Source: Anthoceros angustus (taxonomy: Eukaryota > Streptophyta > Anthocerotopsida > Anthocerotales > Anthocerotaceae). From it: DNA of 64,000 bases. The translations under genes and the position numbers were made by a program. Location: NCBI GenBank assembly GCA_010909165.1, contig MU008177.1, positions 1 through 64,000 on the forward strand. The letters are read 5' to 3'. Positions 36,190 to 47,864 of this stretch are shown here, piece by piece; within the stretch, counting starts at the first letter, position 1; each line of letters begins with the position of its first letter. The notes under the pieces were generated by a model. It was given only the letters and a program-made list of their open reading frames with translations, was not told the origin of the DNA and did not search any database.

Positions 36190-38770
36190 GTTCTACAGAT
36201 CCTCCACACCCTTTAGGTGTCCAAAATACTGTGATCTTGTTTGAAGACCTTGAAGCACTAACAGGAGATGAGAAGTTAACGGAGCTGGGGAGACAGCTTG
36301 GGTCACTGCCTGTACATCCTGCTGCCAGCAAAATGTTGTTCGTCTCCAAACTGTTGATTGTCTCGACTCTGCCCTAACCATTGCGTGTGGGGGTAGGTAC
36401 TGAGGGTCTTTTGTTTGCGCATAGGCCCTCAGGAAAGGCTGCGTGCAGCTGCGGCCAAGCGATAATTCGCAACTAGATTTGGGGATTACAGTGATCACTT
36501 GGCAGTAGTTGCTGCTTTTGAGGCTTTGGAAGCTGCTAAAGCAACTGGTAGGGAGCAGCAGTTCTATTTAGAGAAATTTGTTTCAGGCGGAATGACGGCC
36601 ATGCTGTCTAGTTTGGGTAAGGAGCTGCAGCGGGAGCTTACTCAAAAGGGATTCATATGACGTGAACACCATGCATGCAGTATGAATACACGGATCCTGG
36701 GATTGTGCGGGCTGTTCTATCCGCTAGTTTGTATCCAATGATTTGAACACTACTACCATGGGTGTCAGTTAGTCAGAGCTCCCTCTGATTATGATGTCGA
36801 CAGAGATGGTAGTTATCCAGTCCAGCGCTCTGGAGAACAGCATGTTTCCCGTCCCAATGATGGGCTTGCCGATGATTTGACCGAGGACTGGATATTGACA
36901 GCAAGGAAGATGCAACGGATAGACCAGACACGGACGTTGAGAAGAAGCAGAAGCAGCTGATGTCTCGTCCAGAGAACTTGGTTATTGCTGTGTAGATGGC
37001 TGATGTTCCGGTGGCTGCCCGAAGCGGCAGCACTCTTCGAGTCAAGGAAGAGAATGCTTGCTGCTGCTCAAGCACAAAATCGAGCAGCCTCGTTCACCTC
37101 TTGCAGAGATGCTTGCTTTTCTGTCTATTCTGTGGCCTGCTTGCTGTCTTACGATGGTGTTTTGGATTCTTCAACCCCTCGACCACTTGGCAGCTCGTCA
37201 ACTACAGTTGAGGGGTTTCTGGGCTGCCAGGAATCAGTCAAGTGAAACGCCCTCCTTGGTGATGGGCCTGGGCACATCACAAGTGCTGGAAGACCTCCTC
37301 AGAGGCGAGAGAAGCAAATTGGTGGCTCAGGATTATCTCACAAAGGTGGTGGCAATAGTGCCCTTATTGGTGGTGGGTCGCCCCCTGGGAGGGAGGGAGG
37401 GACTCGCCAGGAAGGAACAGGTGGGCCCTCTAATCACAGTGCAGGTATTATTTGAGGTCGGGACCGGAAGAGACCTCCCAGAGGTGCTGGCTCGTATATT
37501 TGGAACCCTGTTCTTTCTCACAAAATACATGGTGCCAGATATCAGGCTCAGGGCTTCATGCTGTTGTGTCAGCAAAGTGTGGTTGCTGCTTTTGAGGCTT
37601 TGGAAGCTGCTAAAGCAACTGGTAGGGAGCAGCAGTTCTATTTAGAGAAATTTGTTTCAGGCGGAATGACGGCCATGCTGTCTAGTTTGGGTAAGGAGCT
37701 GCAGCGGGAGCTTACTCAAAAGGGATTCATATGACGTGAACACCATGCATGCAGTATGAATACACGGATCCTGGGATTGTGCGGGCTGTTCTATCCGCTA
37801 GTTTGTATCCAATGATTTGAACACTACTACCATGGGTGTCAGTTAGTCAGAGCTCCCTCTGATTATGATGTCGACAGAGATGGTAGTTATCCAGTCCAGC
37901 GCTCTGGAGAACAGCATGTTTCCCGTCCCAATGATGGGCTTGCCGATGATTTGACCGAGGACTGGATATTGACAGCAAGGAAGATGCAACGGATAGACCA
38001 GACACGGACGTTGAGAAGAAGCAGAAGCAGCTGATGTCTCGTCCAGAGAACTTGGTTATTGCTGTGTAGATGGCTGATGTTCCGGGTGGCTGCCCGAGAA
38101 GCAGCAGCACTCTTCGAGTCAAGGAAGAGAATGCTTGCTGCTATCAAGCACAAAATCGAGCAGCCTCGTTCACCTCTTGCAGAGATGCTTGCTTTTTCTG
38201 TCTATTCTGTGGCCTGCTTGCTGTCTTACGATGGTGTTTTGGATTCTTCAACCCCTCGACCACTTGGCAGCTCGTCAACTACAGTTGAGGGGTTTCTGGG
38301 CTTGCCAGGAATCAGTCAAGTGAAACGCCCTCCTTGGTGATGGGCCTGGGCACATCACAAGTGCTGGAAGACCTCCTCAGAGGCGAGAGAAGCAAATTGG
38401 TGGCTCAGGATTATCTCACAAAGGTGGTGGCAATAGTGCCCTTATTAGTGGTGGGTCGCCCTAAGGAGGGAGGGGAGGGACTCGCCAGGAAGGAACAGGT
38501 GGGCCCTCTAATCACAGTGCAGGTATTATTTGAGGTCGGGACCGGAAGAGACCTCCCAGAGGTGGTGCTGGCTCGTATATTTGGAACCCTGTTCTTTCTC
38601 ACAAAATACATGGTGCCAGATATCGAAGCTCAGGGCTTCATGCTGTTGTGTCAGCAAAGTGTGCTGATTTGCTGCTCTTACCTCGCGTTTTCCAGGTACC
38701 TCGCGGGTAAGACACGATGCAAGATGGGTGGCCAGGGATACGAGGTGACATGGGTACCCTATCCTTTTTC
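36190..38770 (+). pseudogene. C-terminal part of a NIH/DHX36-like DExH RNA helicase, broken
   Basis: Only the helicase-associated C-terminal half is present. It opens with VILFEDLEALTGDEKLTELG and RQLGSLPVHPAASKMLF, the HA2 winged-helix hallmark. Then comes VAAFEALEAAKATGREQQF, GMTAMLSSLGKELQRELT, TDPGIVRAVLSASLYPMI in another frame, and DIDSKEDATDRPDTDVEKK followed by SRPENLVIAV and HKIEQPRSPLAEMLAF. The order matches Arabidopsis NIH. A stop follows LVIAV (near 36993). Numerous 1-2 bp indels shift the frame, and a 1.07-kb block is repeated. The ATPase core and its motifs are absent upstream, where CENP-O lies instead. It cannot make a working helicase. Confidence 0.85.
36509..38663 (+). repeat. 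1.07-kb tandem duplication within the helicase fragment
   Basis: Copy 1 is 36509-37582 and copy 2 is 37583-38663, both starting 'ttgctgcttttgaggctttg'. They are nearly identical. Most differences are 1-4 bp indels (for example 'ttccggtgg'/'ttccgggtgg', 'gctgctgctcaag'/'gctgctatcaag'). Copy 2 keeps a longer open frame across AREAAALFESRKRML to CLLSYDGV. Confidence 0.95.
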
Positions 38771-38982
38771 CTTGCGGATGGATATTGCTCACAGGCACAT
38801 ACTACCCTCAGGTAGGCAGGCATATTTATGTTGGAGCCAATGTCGCAATATTCACGACGGTGGGCATTTCAAGTCGGGGTAGAGGGACTTGTGACATGGT
38901 AAGTGAACCTAACGATTACCAATGTGTACACGCCCCACTCAAATGTCACAGCTGCTCCGTAATGAGGCCGGGTTAACACGAG

Positions 38983-38998
38983 GGTGGTCATGACCACC
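38983..38998. repeat. Perfect 16-bp palindrome
   Basis: GGTGGTCATGACCACC equals its own reverse complement. It lies 100 bp before a longer palindrome. Confidence 0.9.
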
Positions 38999-39100
38999 TT
39001 TTCAGGGATTGGAGAGCTGGGATTGGGTGTTGCTCGTAAACCCCTTATACACTACCCGGTCATGCCATGGTGACATGGTAAGTTGTCTCACTTCTGAAAG

Positions 39101-39130
39101 CTGTCAGTAGCTGCCGGCAGCTACTGACAG
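39101..39130. repeat. Perfect 30-bp palindrome
   Basis: The left arm is CTGTCAGTAGCTGCC and the right arm its exact reverse complement, with no spacer. I see no adjacent T-run, so a terminator hairpin is not indicated. It may be the remnant of a fold-back element or a dimeric binding site. The surrounding 38770-39330 shows no gene. Confidence 0.9.
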
Positions 39131-39651
39131 GATTTGGTTGTGGCACACTCAAAAACTTCTGGTATGTAGACACGTGGCATTTTTCAGGACTTTACGATGG
39201 TGAATGATTTATCTTTTTACGTTCTGTTCGGACACTCCGTTCACCATGTCGTCCACCCTATTGACTCGCTTCATTTTGTAGCGGGAAGTGCACCTTCTTC
39301 TTAAGTCGTGAACCTTATTTAGAAACCATTGTTTTGCTTAAGCAAGGCAGACATGGATCCATTTCTGCGTTAGCATATGTCCTCGTGTTGGTTTCAGTGG
39401 TCAATATCAAGCAAGGGAGCGGTTTCGTAGAAGGCTCACAAATAAGTGACTTCTCGCAAGGCTCACAAGTGAGCAGTTTTTCTTCTGCCAACAACTTTCC
39501 ATTGCCTTACACAGCGCCCATCCTTGGGGCGTTAGCTATTGGTAATTCCTTGCTACCTCTTGCTATACGGGGGTCGCCAGCGGGCCTTTATTTGCAAGTG
39601 CATCCAGCATCTCAGTCTGGAGGCAATTAGCTCCATTAGAATGAAGATTGC

Positions 39652-40450
39652 GTGCAAATTGTACTTGTCCCCACCAAACGACGCCTTCGTGGAGTGAAGG
39701 AGCCAAGTGTGAAGGCAGAAGCTGAATCTTTGACAGGCAGCAAGAGGGCAGATGCATGGAAAGAGCACCATATGATAAACCATGGGATGCAGGCCGAATT
39801 TGACAAGTCACCAAAACAAGGTATTTTAGCTTTTGCTACAGTTCAAGCTCGCACAGCCATAAAACTCAACTTGTGGTCTTACAATCTTCTCGGTCCCTAC
39901 AGAAATTGATATTTGGAGCAAGGTGGCTACAACAATAGCTGCGACTTGCCATGATTTCGACAAGAATTCAGAGGCATGTAGGCAGAAGTGGAAATTAATT
40001 TATAAGGAGTACAATGTGGACAAGGCTCACAATGCCATATCAGGCAACGACAGGCCTAAACAATGTGCATGGTTTGACATTGTTGACCTCTACATCCATA
40101 ACCGTGCTCACGTTGTGTGTGAGGCTCATGCCTCTTCACACAAGAGGGTTAAGTGTGGAAGATTCATCGATGAGCGGAGTCAGCAATGAAGACATGGTCA
40201 AAAAGAGGAGGATTGGTCAAGATAATGCATGTGATGCTATCAATCTCTTCAGTTTCATGTCCCAAAAATTGGAAGCCCTGGAGGAAAAGAAAGTGGCATT
40301 GTTAGAGAGTTTAGTGGCCACTGTGTCCACAAGATTGAAAAATCAGCCTTATATAGAACAAGCTCTATTGAGATACATAAGCGGATTGAATGCTGATCAC
40401 AATTCTTATCACAAGACTCTAAATCTGTGTCTTCCAAAAAAACTAACCTA
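39652..40450 (+). pseudogene. Harbinger Myb/SANT-like DNA-binding protein, broken
   Basis: PIF/Harbinger transposons carry a Myb-like partner of the transposase. Across frames I read GSKRADAWKEHHMINHGMQA, IDIWSKVATTIAATCHDFDK, NSEACRQKWKLIYKEYNVDK and HNAISGNDRPKQCAWFDIVD, a trihelix or SANT-type domain. A later charged stretch (SQKLEALEEKKVALLESLVA) could be the coiled-coil end. A stop after LGPYRN at 39909 and a frame change near 40190 break it. It faces the transposase, tail to tail. Confidence 0.75.
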
Positions 40451-40529
40451 AAATTCTTTTGGGTTCTGGTTTCATACAGAGCTCTAGCCATGTTCCGGAT
40501 TCGCTTCACTCTTGTTTAATATCCAGGCA

Positions 40530-41600
40530 TCTCAACTTCGTCTTCCTGTTCCTCTCCGTGTGCAGATTGAACCCTGTGGACATTACCCCTACCATGACGC
40601 ACCCCATTCAATTCATGTAGAGTTTCTCGAGCTGCTCTTGTGGCCTCCTCATCATCATCCATATCATGAACACATGAATATGCTGCCTCTTCTAGCAAGC
40701 TTGATCGAATGCGTCCTTATGGATGATGCACATACTGTATAGAATTAAACATGCCTGAACGACAACAGGGATGTTTTGCAGCTCCATGTCCAATCTTTTT
40801 AGCAGACACCTCTACCTCGCTTTCAAGATTCCAAATGCTCTTTCTACAGCCATCCTGGTGGAACTTTGAACAAAGTTCCAATGTTCCTGCTCTGGTGTCT
40901 GTCCGTTCTTAGATCTTTTATAAGGAGTCAACATGTACAACATGTGCCAGTAGTCTGTATCTCCGACTAGAAAATAATGTCTCAGCTTGCCTGCATCACA
41001 TTTTTGTCCAACCTTAGATCTGGTGAACAAGTTCAAATCATTGAGACTGCCTGCCCATCCATAGTCGTAATCACACTTGTTTGAGATAATTTGCAGTCAT
41101 GGTTAACTGAAGAAGTTGAGAGTAGAACCCTTTTCTGTTATAGTAATCCCCCTTGTTTTTGCGAGGAGGAATAATGGGGATGTGACTCCCATACGATACC
41201 TTGGAATTGAAGGAACTCTCATGCATATGCAGCCATTTTGCTCTTTCCAGGCCACAAGATGTAGGTATCGTGCAATTTGGAAACCAAGGCTCTGCAGAAT
41301 TCCAAAGTAGCATTACAAACTTCAGTTTTGCTGTATCCATAGCAGTCGCTAAGAGTTTGAAAATTGTCTCCAGTGGCCAGCCTCCTGAGGGCCATCGCAA
41401 CTCTTGCATCCACAGGAATTTTGTTCCTGAATTTCGTAGCTCCCTGCAAGCTCGTGAGAGAAGCACACTTAATTGCCACAGCCCTGAAAGAAGCTCACCT
41501 TCGCTGCCCGATGATATGGTTGCTTAGCCTCGTCATGCGATCGCTTGCGGTGCCAGGCGCGACCCTTGAAATTTCTTCTTTTACTCTCGTGTGGGACAAT
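40530..41600 (-). pseudogene. PIF/Harbinger transposase remnant
   Basis: Reading downward on the minus strand, I see MALRRLATGDNFQTLSDCYG (41395-41340), HIPIIPPRKNKGDYYNRKGF near 41185-41125, then NLFTRSKVGQKCDAGKLRHY and FLVGD near 41035-40960, and VQSSTRMAVERAFGILKAR ending at 40812. These are the DDE nuclease blocks of the family. The first catalytic Asp position reads SYGSHIPI rather than DGTHIPI. Stops and frameshifts near 41100, 40810 and 40690 disable it. I could not place terminal inverted repeats. Confidence 0.82.
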
Positions 41601-42114
41601 GTCGAGGAACGATAATATTCATCTGTGAATAAGCGAGGCGGCTTTTCAATGAATAAAGCTGTAACGGCGGGAACATGGGAACGAAATGATCACGCCATTT
41701 TCCACAAAAATGCTTCAAAATTACGGTTGCTTTGTGTGCGAGAAGCCGGATAATGTCATGACATAGGCTGGAAAAGGGATATACAACCTCGATGGGCACA
41801 CATTTGCCTTGAAATAATGCCCATACATGACATTACATTGGTGGCGTGAAGAGGGCAGAGAGGCCTCTTGCTATTCATTCGATCGTAAAGGGTATATGAT
41901 TTTGGAAAAACCGTTTTAATGAGGGAGTAATAACTATTGGAGATGACAATGAAAATTCAACATGCGGTGCAAGTCCACTGTTTCCATCTTCAATCAAGAC
42001 AATGCAATTTGTTTCCATGCCTTGTGTGTTTTGTACTGTCGAGTCTCACACTTCATGGATGGGTGCTATCAAAGAAAAACAATCGGCAAGGGAACAAAAG
42101 TCTCAGAAGAGTGA
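41600..42114. other. Spacer without a recognised gene
   Basis: Mixed-composition sequence between the Harbinger remnant and the 150-bp repeat array. I see nothing to annotate. Confidence 0.4.
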
Positions 42115-42835
42115 GAGATTGACTTACCTTAGAGAGAACTTTTGGACGCATGGACTCGAGAAATTCCGCCCGACAAACATTGAAACATATGGATATTGAG
42201 GCATGCGGGGAGGTATTGTCAATGGGCGCGGCATGCGGCGCCTCCATATTATATCTTCTGACGGTAGAAACAAGTGACTTACCTTGGGCGGAACTCGTGG
42301 GCATGGTCCCAGCGAAATGCCGTCCCATCGACAAGCGTTGTAACATATGCGGAGTGAGCGTGCAGGCGGTGTAAGCGGCGAGGCATGCGGCGCCTCCATT
42401 ACACCTAACAGAAACAAGTGACTTACCTTGGAAGAACTAGGGACACATGGACCAAATGCCGTCCCATCGACAAGCGTTGAAACATATGAGGAGGAGCATG
42501 CGGGCTAGGGTATTGTCGGTGGAGGCGCCGCATGCCGCTGCCTCCACTATATATTTTCTACAAGCAGTGAAACAAGTGACTTACCTTGCAGAACTCGTGG
42601 ACGCATGGCCCATGAAATGCCATCCGAGCGTTTAAACACATGAGGAGTGGCTGTAGAGGCGGTGGGCGGTGGGCGCCCGGCATGCGGCGCCTCCACCACT
42701 ACAAGCAATAGAAACAAGTGACTAACCTTGGACAGAACTAGGAACACATGGACCCATGAAATGCCATCCCATGTGACAAATGTTCAAACATGAGGTGAGC
42801 GGCGAGGCTAGGGTATTGTCAATGATGGCGCCCAT
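42115..42835. repeat. Tandem repeat of about 150 bp, about 4.7 copies
   Basis: The phrase 'acaagtgacttacctt' (with variants) recurs near 42117, 42270, 42412, 42570 and 42713. Each is followed by a conserved series: 'gaact(c/a)g(t/g)gg...catgg', 'aaatgccgtccca', 'caagcgttgaaacatatg', 'ggcgaggcatgcggcgcctc'. Units are 142-158 bp and differ by many short indels. The CG-rich core contains GGCGCC and GCATGC palindromes. Confidence 0.88.
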
Positions 42836-42904
42836 CTTAAGTTACCCTCCAGTATTTTGGAAGACAAGCGGTAGACCACGTTGTGGGCTACGGACTTCCA
42901 TGGG

Positions 42905-44146
42905 GTTAGGAAATAAGTGGGGTTTTGTTTTCGTAGGTCCAAGAGTAAAATAAGTGGGAAAAGGAGGAACAAGCGCGACGGCGTTCCGGACATGCTCCGG
43001 AGTATACTCGGACTGAGTGATGTAGACCACAGTACCACTCTGACGAGTTACCTGCATACGGGGGTATCGGGATAAGTCCGGACCCCACTCCGGGTCAAAA
43101 CAGGATAAGTACGCCAGGGAAAGTAATTTAGAAGTTGAGTCGTGAAGACAGACTGAGCGGCGCCACGTGGACGGCCCTGAGTGGAGGTCGGGCATGCAGC
43201 AGGCCAGGACCGTAGCCTTGCCAGGGGCCGTTATAAGCAGGTATTCACGCCCCGCGGACTGTGCGGCAGCGTAAGGCCAGAGTACGCGGCGGCGTAAGGC
43301 CAGAGTAAGCCATGCAGACCTCTAGCGATTCTGGACGAGGAAGAGGCACCTCCGCCGTTACTTCAGCAAGCGCCGACGAGGAGGTCATTTCTGTGCGACC
43401 TCGGGAATTCTGCGGTCTCTTGCATAACCACCTCTGCGCTATCTCTCCGACGCTCAGGCATCTTGCGTCACTCACGTTGGAGTTGGAGCGTGAGCCGTGA
43501 AGAGGCGTCGTGCCGCCGATCTCGGACAATCGCTCAGGAGAAAGGAGAAGAAGGCGATGGGACCCAGAAACATGAGGTATGGGAGCCATGGAACGGTAGA
43601 GCGCAACATTGTAACCCGCTATCAGGACTTTGGGCCGTGGCTGGAGGAGGCGGGAGGATTGGTCGAAGAGTGGCACCTAGACGTGTTCCAGGCTGTCTGG
43701 ACATTTGACAGTGTCACCCTGGTCCGGGAGTTCGCCCGGAAGATGTTGGCAGCGGCCAACAAGGAGGTTCGATCCAAGAACCTCCGGAGGATCCCAGGAG
43801 GTGGACCTTGGAGGTCCTGAGGGCGGCTTACAACCGCCCAGCGGAGGAGGTTGGGGGCGTAGTCCCAGAACCCCTCAAGGCGAGGGGAAAGATAGGCGGC
43901 CAGGCGGCGTCCGGAGCCGGGCAACAAGCAATGGTGGTTGATGTCGGACTTGCTGGGCCGGAAGGGTGAGCAAGCGTTGGCCCGGATCATTGTCCACTGG
44001 AACTTGCTCACCAAGGTGGATCACCTTGGTGACAATTTATTGGTGTTCACATCATGTGCGCAAGGCAAGAAAATGGCCCAGGAAGGATCATCTTAGCGAG
44101 TTCAGCCGGAGGCCCACAAGATGAGGAGGCGAGAAGCCACCTCAAG
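42905..44146 (+). mobile_element. Element B1, 5' part only (left end approximate)
   Basis: It matches element B2 (from about 57165) through 'gaaataagtggggttttgtt', a region with CTCCGGAG-type palindromes, a CACGTGGA motif, a TATA-like 'gttataagcaggtattcacg' at about 43229, and the gag-like frame. The match ends near 44146, where element A3 begins on the other strand. Confidence 0.7.
43557..44120 (+). pseudogene. B1 gag-like domain, broken
   Basis: It opens MGPRNMRYGSHGTVERNIVT with RYQDFGPWLEEAGGLVEEWH and REFARKMLAAANKEVRSKNL. A frameshift near 43795 then moves to EVLRAAYNRPAEEVGGVVPE. Later pieces match B2 residues of the KVDHLGDNLLVF region. The domain is distantly like that of A0 (both have a 'YNRPxEE/YGRPEEE' segment followed by a 'W..I' helix block). 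Function unknown; the gag-like label is inference. Confidence 0.6.
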
Positions 44147-45893
44147 TCGGGACTATCCCCATACCTGATTTCCCAATCCGGCTTGGCTCCCATGGAAATC
44201 TTCCACAAAAAGCGGAAGAAGTTGGTGTAAATAAGAAGTCCTTTGGTAATTCAACCCCTAATCTTTAGCAAGAGCCTCCACTTGACTCTTTGATGCTATA
44301 CGGTTTTCCAGCCATTCTTGGCATGGGCCTTCACTCCTCCGTCCATCGTCGAGGAGCTCCTGCGGAATTCGGAGAGGGCCGTCCTCTTTCCTCCATTCGT
44401 CCTCTCGAGGAGAGCAATTCCAGAGCCCTCCTCCTCCGGTCTCCCATACACCTGTCGAATGCTCTTGACGGTCCAGCAGCGGGGATCCGTTCGAGCATTT
44501 CTCTCCGGTAATGCGGCAAGGGCTGCCTCTGACTGATGGAGATTGATGAGGCACTCCTCAATCAACTCCAAATTAGTGTAGGCCCATTGGCGGCCATACA
44601 CCCATCCCAATTGGATGTTCTCCTCTTCCGCCCACTACCGAAAATCAACCAAGTCTCTGGGGTTGAGCTGCCCTGCAAAGCACGTAAATTGAGGCATCAA
44701 AAGCTCGCCTCCTCCTGGCGGTGCAGTCTCTGCTGCTGGCTTTTTGCCCTTTCCTCCCTTCGAGGAGGAACCTTTGGCAGGCGGTTCCTTCCCTTTGCCT
44801 TTTCCTGCTCGAGGCATGGCGATGCCTTCCTTCCCAAATGTTTCGAGGTGTGGAAGAGATTATTTCCCAATTCAGACACTAGCAACCTCAGGCTTTGCTC
44901 CCAAGTGCTCTCCTTCTCCGACTAGCAGTTAGGGCCCAGCTGAAACACCACGGCAAGGTTAATTCTGGTCAGGCTCCTCAGCCGCTGCGAATCGCTCTCT
45001 CGCTTCCTCCTTCCAAAGGCGCCCTCGACAGCTCAGCTCTGTACCCCTGGTCAAGCCGCGTCACTCTTGGTGCTCCAACTTTCAACGCCAGCCTCCCTTG
45101 GTGTTTTCCCAGCAGCTCCTGGCGCTTTTTCACGCTCCACAGTGACTGCCTCTTCTCCACCTCCTTTCCCTTTCCTTCTTCGCCAATCGCATGGAGCTAG
45201 GGTTTCCTTCTAGCTTTCAACGCACACACAGCCCGTCTTCTTCTCGCGCGCCGCCTTCCTTCCCCTGGCGACGATGGCGATGGCAGACTTCCTTCTCCCC
45301 TCTTGCGTTTACGCTCCAGCTCCAGTCTCGCGAAGTGAAGTTGTCTCAGTTCGAAGGGAAAGTTGGCGCTGCCCAAATTGCACTTTGCCCTCCCTGGATG
45401 TCTGCCACCTGGAGGCTTCTCAACCCTAGATTTGATTCATCATTCCAAAATCCTAATCCTATCTAATCTATTTTTACATTCGCTATTGAATTAATAAACA
45501 CTAATTACCCTATATGTTTATTCCCCTATTGGTGAGCATATATAGTGGATATCCCCTATATTCATTGCTTTTCGAGATCCGTCGACCTACCGCGGTAGTC
45601 TGACTTCACCATGTACCTCCTTCTCGACCTACCGACATAGTGTGGCGACCTCGATGGTAGTACATGACCTACCGCCTTTCGGTTGCCATTACTGCCCAGC
45701 AGGGGTCGTTTGACCCGTTCTTTATCCTGGGATATCTTCTTCGACTTCCTAACAATATCCTACAACTTCAGCTTCAAGGTTCTCAGAAAATTTCCTGGCA
45801 TGCTCCCCTTCAATCATTTTTAGCCAAAAAAAATCAAACTTGTTTGCCTTCTGGCTCTTTTGGACTGGTTGCCCAAACTTTTGCGTTCCACAA
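44147..45893 (-). mobile_element. Element A3, 5' part, minus strand
   Basis: Its start on the minus strand is TGTGGAACGCAAAAGTTTGG (45893 downward), parallel to TGTGGAACGCCAAATTTTGG in A1 and A2. Then come a CTACCGCGGTAG palindrome (45587-45598), a TATA-like ACTATATATGC near 45545-45535, and the gag-like frame starting MPRAGKGKGKEPPAKGSSSK at 44817. The element stops after GAKPDWEI near 44150, so its 3' part is lost. Its start abuts Copia sequence, into which it appears to have inserted. Confidence 0.72.
44150..44817 (-). pseudogene. A3 gag-like domain, broken
   Basis: It reads MPQFTCFAGQLNPRDLVDFR, GWVYGRQWAYTNLELIEECL, IRQVYGRPEEEGSGIALLER and HAKNGWKTV over three frames. It shows the A-family N-terminus more clearly than A0. 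At 44195-44225 the DNA runs from the FLWKIS codons straight into GAKPDW, which gives the empty site for insertion A1. Confidence 0.6.
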
Positions 45894-46960
45894 CAGTACT
45901 GATGAGATTTCAGCGTTGAAGTCAAAGTTGAATGCTCACTTTGAAATAGATGACTTGGGATAGGCGAGCCATATACTTGGCATGCGTATTCGTGACGAGA
46001 CATATGCCTTTATTTGTCTCGAGACGGAATACATTAACGGTGCTTCAACGTTTCAACATGGAGAAGGGAAGCCATTGGGTACTCCATTGCCTCCATATGT
46101 GAAACTTTCAAGCTCGGATTGCCCAAGCTTTGAGGAGGACAAAATGAAATGGAGAAGGTCCCATACTCATCAGTGTGGGGAGTTTGATGTATGCAATGAT
46201 TGCTACACGTCCGACATTGCCTTTGCGGTGGGAGTGGTTAGCGAGTTTATGTCAAACCATGGCAAGAAGCATTGGGAGGCAGTAAAAGGAGTTATGAGGT
46301 ATCTGAATGGTACAAAAGCTTTGTGCATATGTTTTGGTAGTGAAGATGCATGTGTGGTTGGGTACACAGCTACTGATTATGCAAGGGATATGGACAAAAG
46401 AAGGTCCACATCAGGTTATGTCTTCACGTGCATTGGAGGGGCAGTCTCATGGCGATCTCGTTTGCAGTCATGCATTACGCTATCTACGGGCGAGTATGTT
46501 GCGACAGAGGCTTGCAGGGAAGCCATATGGCTTGCTCGCTTTGAGGAGGACAAAGCTGAAATGGAGAAGGTCCCATACTCATACCGTAGGGAGTTTGATG
46601 TATGCAATGATTGCTACACGTCCCCATATTGCCTTTGCGGTGGGAGTGGTTAGTGTGTTTATGTCAAACCTCGCAAGAAGCATTGGGAGGCAGAAAAGGA
46701 GTTATGAGGTATCCGAATGGTACAAAAGCTTTGTGCATATGTTTTGGTAGTGAAGATGCATGTGTGGTTGGGTACAGTACACCGATTATGCAAGGATATA
46801 ATAAAAAAGAAGGTCCACATCGTTATGTCTTCACGCACTGGAGGCGCCTCATGGCGATCTCGTTTGCGGTCATGCATTACGCCATCTACCATGCAGAGGC
46901 TTAGTATGTTATGTAGGCTTGCAAGGAAGCCATATGGCTTGCTCGTTTAGTGAGGAGATT
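45894..46960 (+). mobile_element. Ty1/Copia remnant (end of reverse transcriptase and RNase H)
   Basis: EISALKSKLNAHFEIDDLG, then a stop, then SHILGMRIRD give the end of the Copia reverse transcriptase. It continues with HWEAVKGVMRYLNGTKALCI, VGYTATDYARDMDKRRSTSG, YVFTCIGGAVSWRSRLQSCI and TLSTGEYVATEACREAIWLA, the Copia RNase H. A 411-bp block is then repeated in tandem (46128-46538 and 46539-46958), the second copy more decayed. No LTR is recognised. Confidence 0.88.
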
Positions 46961-47349
46961 CTAAATTCACTTTGTACTCGAGAGAGTGGCAACATAATGA
47001 TTTCAAATAAAATACTATTGAACTCACCTTATGATTTTCATTAATATACTAACAAAGGCACTTCCTCATAATAAATATGCATACCATGTTGCTTGGGATG
47101 GACATACATGAGACGGTGTAAGACTTCTACACACTAAATAAGAGAAAATTTTGGGAGTGTTGGATTTTCGTTCAAAAATATATCAAGGAGTGCAATTCAA
47201 TAATTCGTCAAACTTGACTTTTCTTTATAGACAACATCCTACACACGATTTTGAAAATGACAATCATATGAGAAGATGTATATAAAAAGCCCTCGTATTC
47301 TTCCACGACATCTAAATTACGTTGTATGTATATTGATCTAGGTGAAATG
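46961..47349. other. AT-rich sequence without a recognised gene
   Basis: I see nothing conserved. It is the start of an AT-rich island that continues to 48472 and, across element A2, from 53777. Confidence 0.5.
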
Positions 47350-47640
47350 CTATAATTGAATCCCCAAACACAGCCATGCCTCTTTTGAGAGGACCACTCC
47401 TTCCCTTGATTGGGAATGCTGTGACTGACCACCAATAGATCCAATAGGGATGTCAACTGCAGCTCTACTACACGTTATTGTACTCGTGTCAAGACTACAA
47501 ATAGAAAATATCACATCGCAATTCTTTCCATTATTCCATATATCATTAATTACACGCCCAAACTCCACTTGTTATTTGTCCAATTGGATCCATCGACATT
47601 ATGCTTGTTGTTGAAGAAACAACTCACGCATTCCACATAG
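47350..47640 (-). pseudogene. Possible plant natriuretic peptide/EG45-like fragment
   Basis: The minus strand reads VINDIWNNGKNCDVIFSICS, then TCSRAAVDIPIGSIGGQSQH and VVLSKEAWLCLG. The spacing of 'W-x-N-G-x-x-C', a later Cys, 'VDI' and 'VLS..AW' is reminiscent of the barwin-like fold of secreted natriuretic-peptide-like proteins (LWDNGAAC ... IDV ... IVLS). The 5' part (ECVSCFFNNKHN) is separated by a stop. The match is weak and another secreted Cys protein is possible. Confidence 0.28.
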
Positions 47641-47864
47641 ATAAACTAAGTTCTTACTTATCAAAAATTATTCCGTAATTCACAAAAGAAAATGCATTTC
47701 ACATATCTATCCAAATTCCAAACCCACCACCAAAATTAGCCCGCCCTACCAAGCAAGCATCAAGTCACCAAGCACACAGACGTAGATTTGCTCCAAGAAA
47801 TATATCATGCAACACGATCTACTATCAACGGTACATACTTGAGAGAAGATGAAATGTCAGATTG

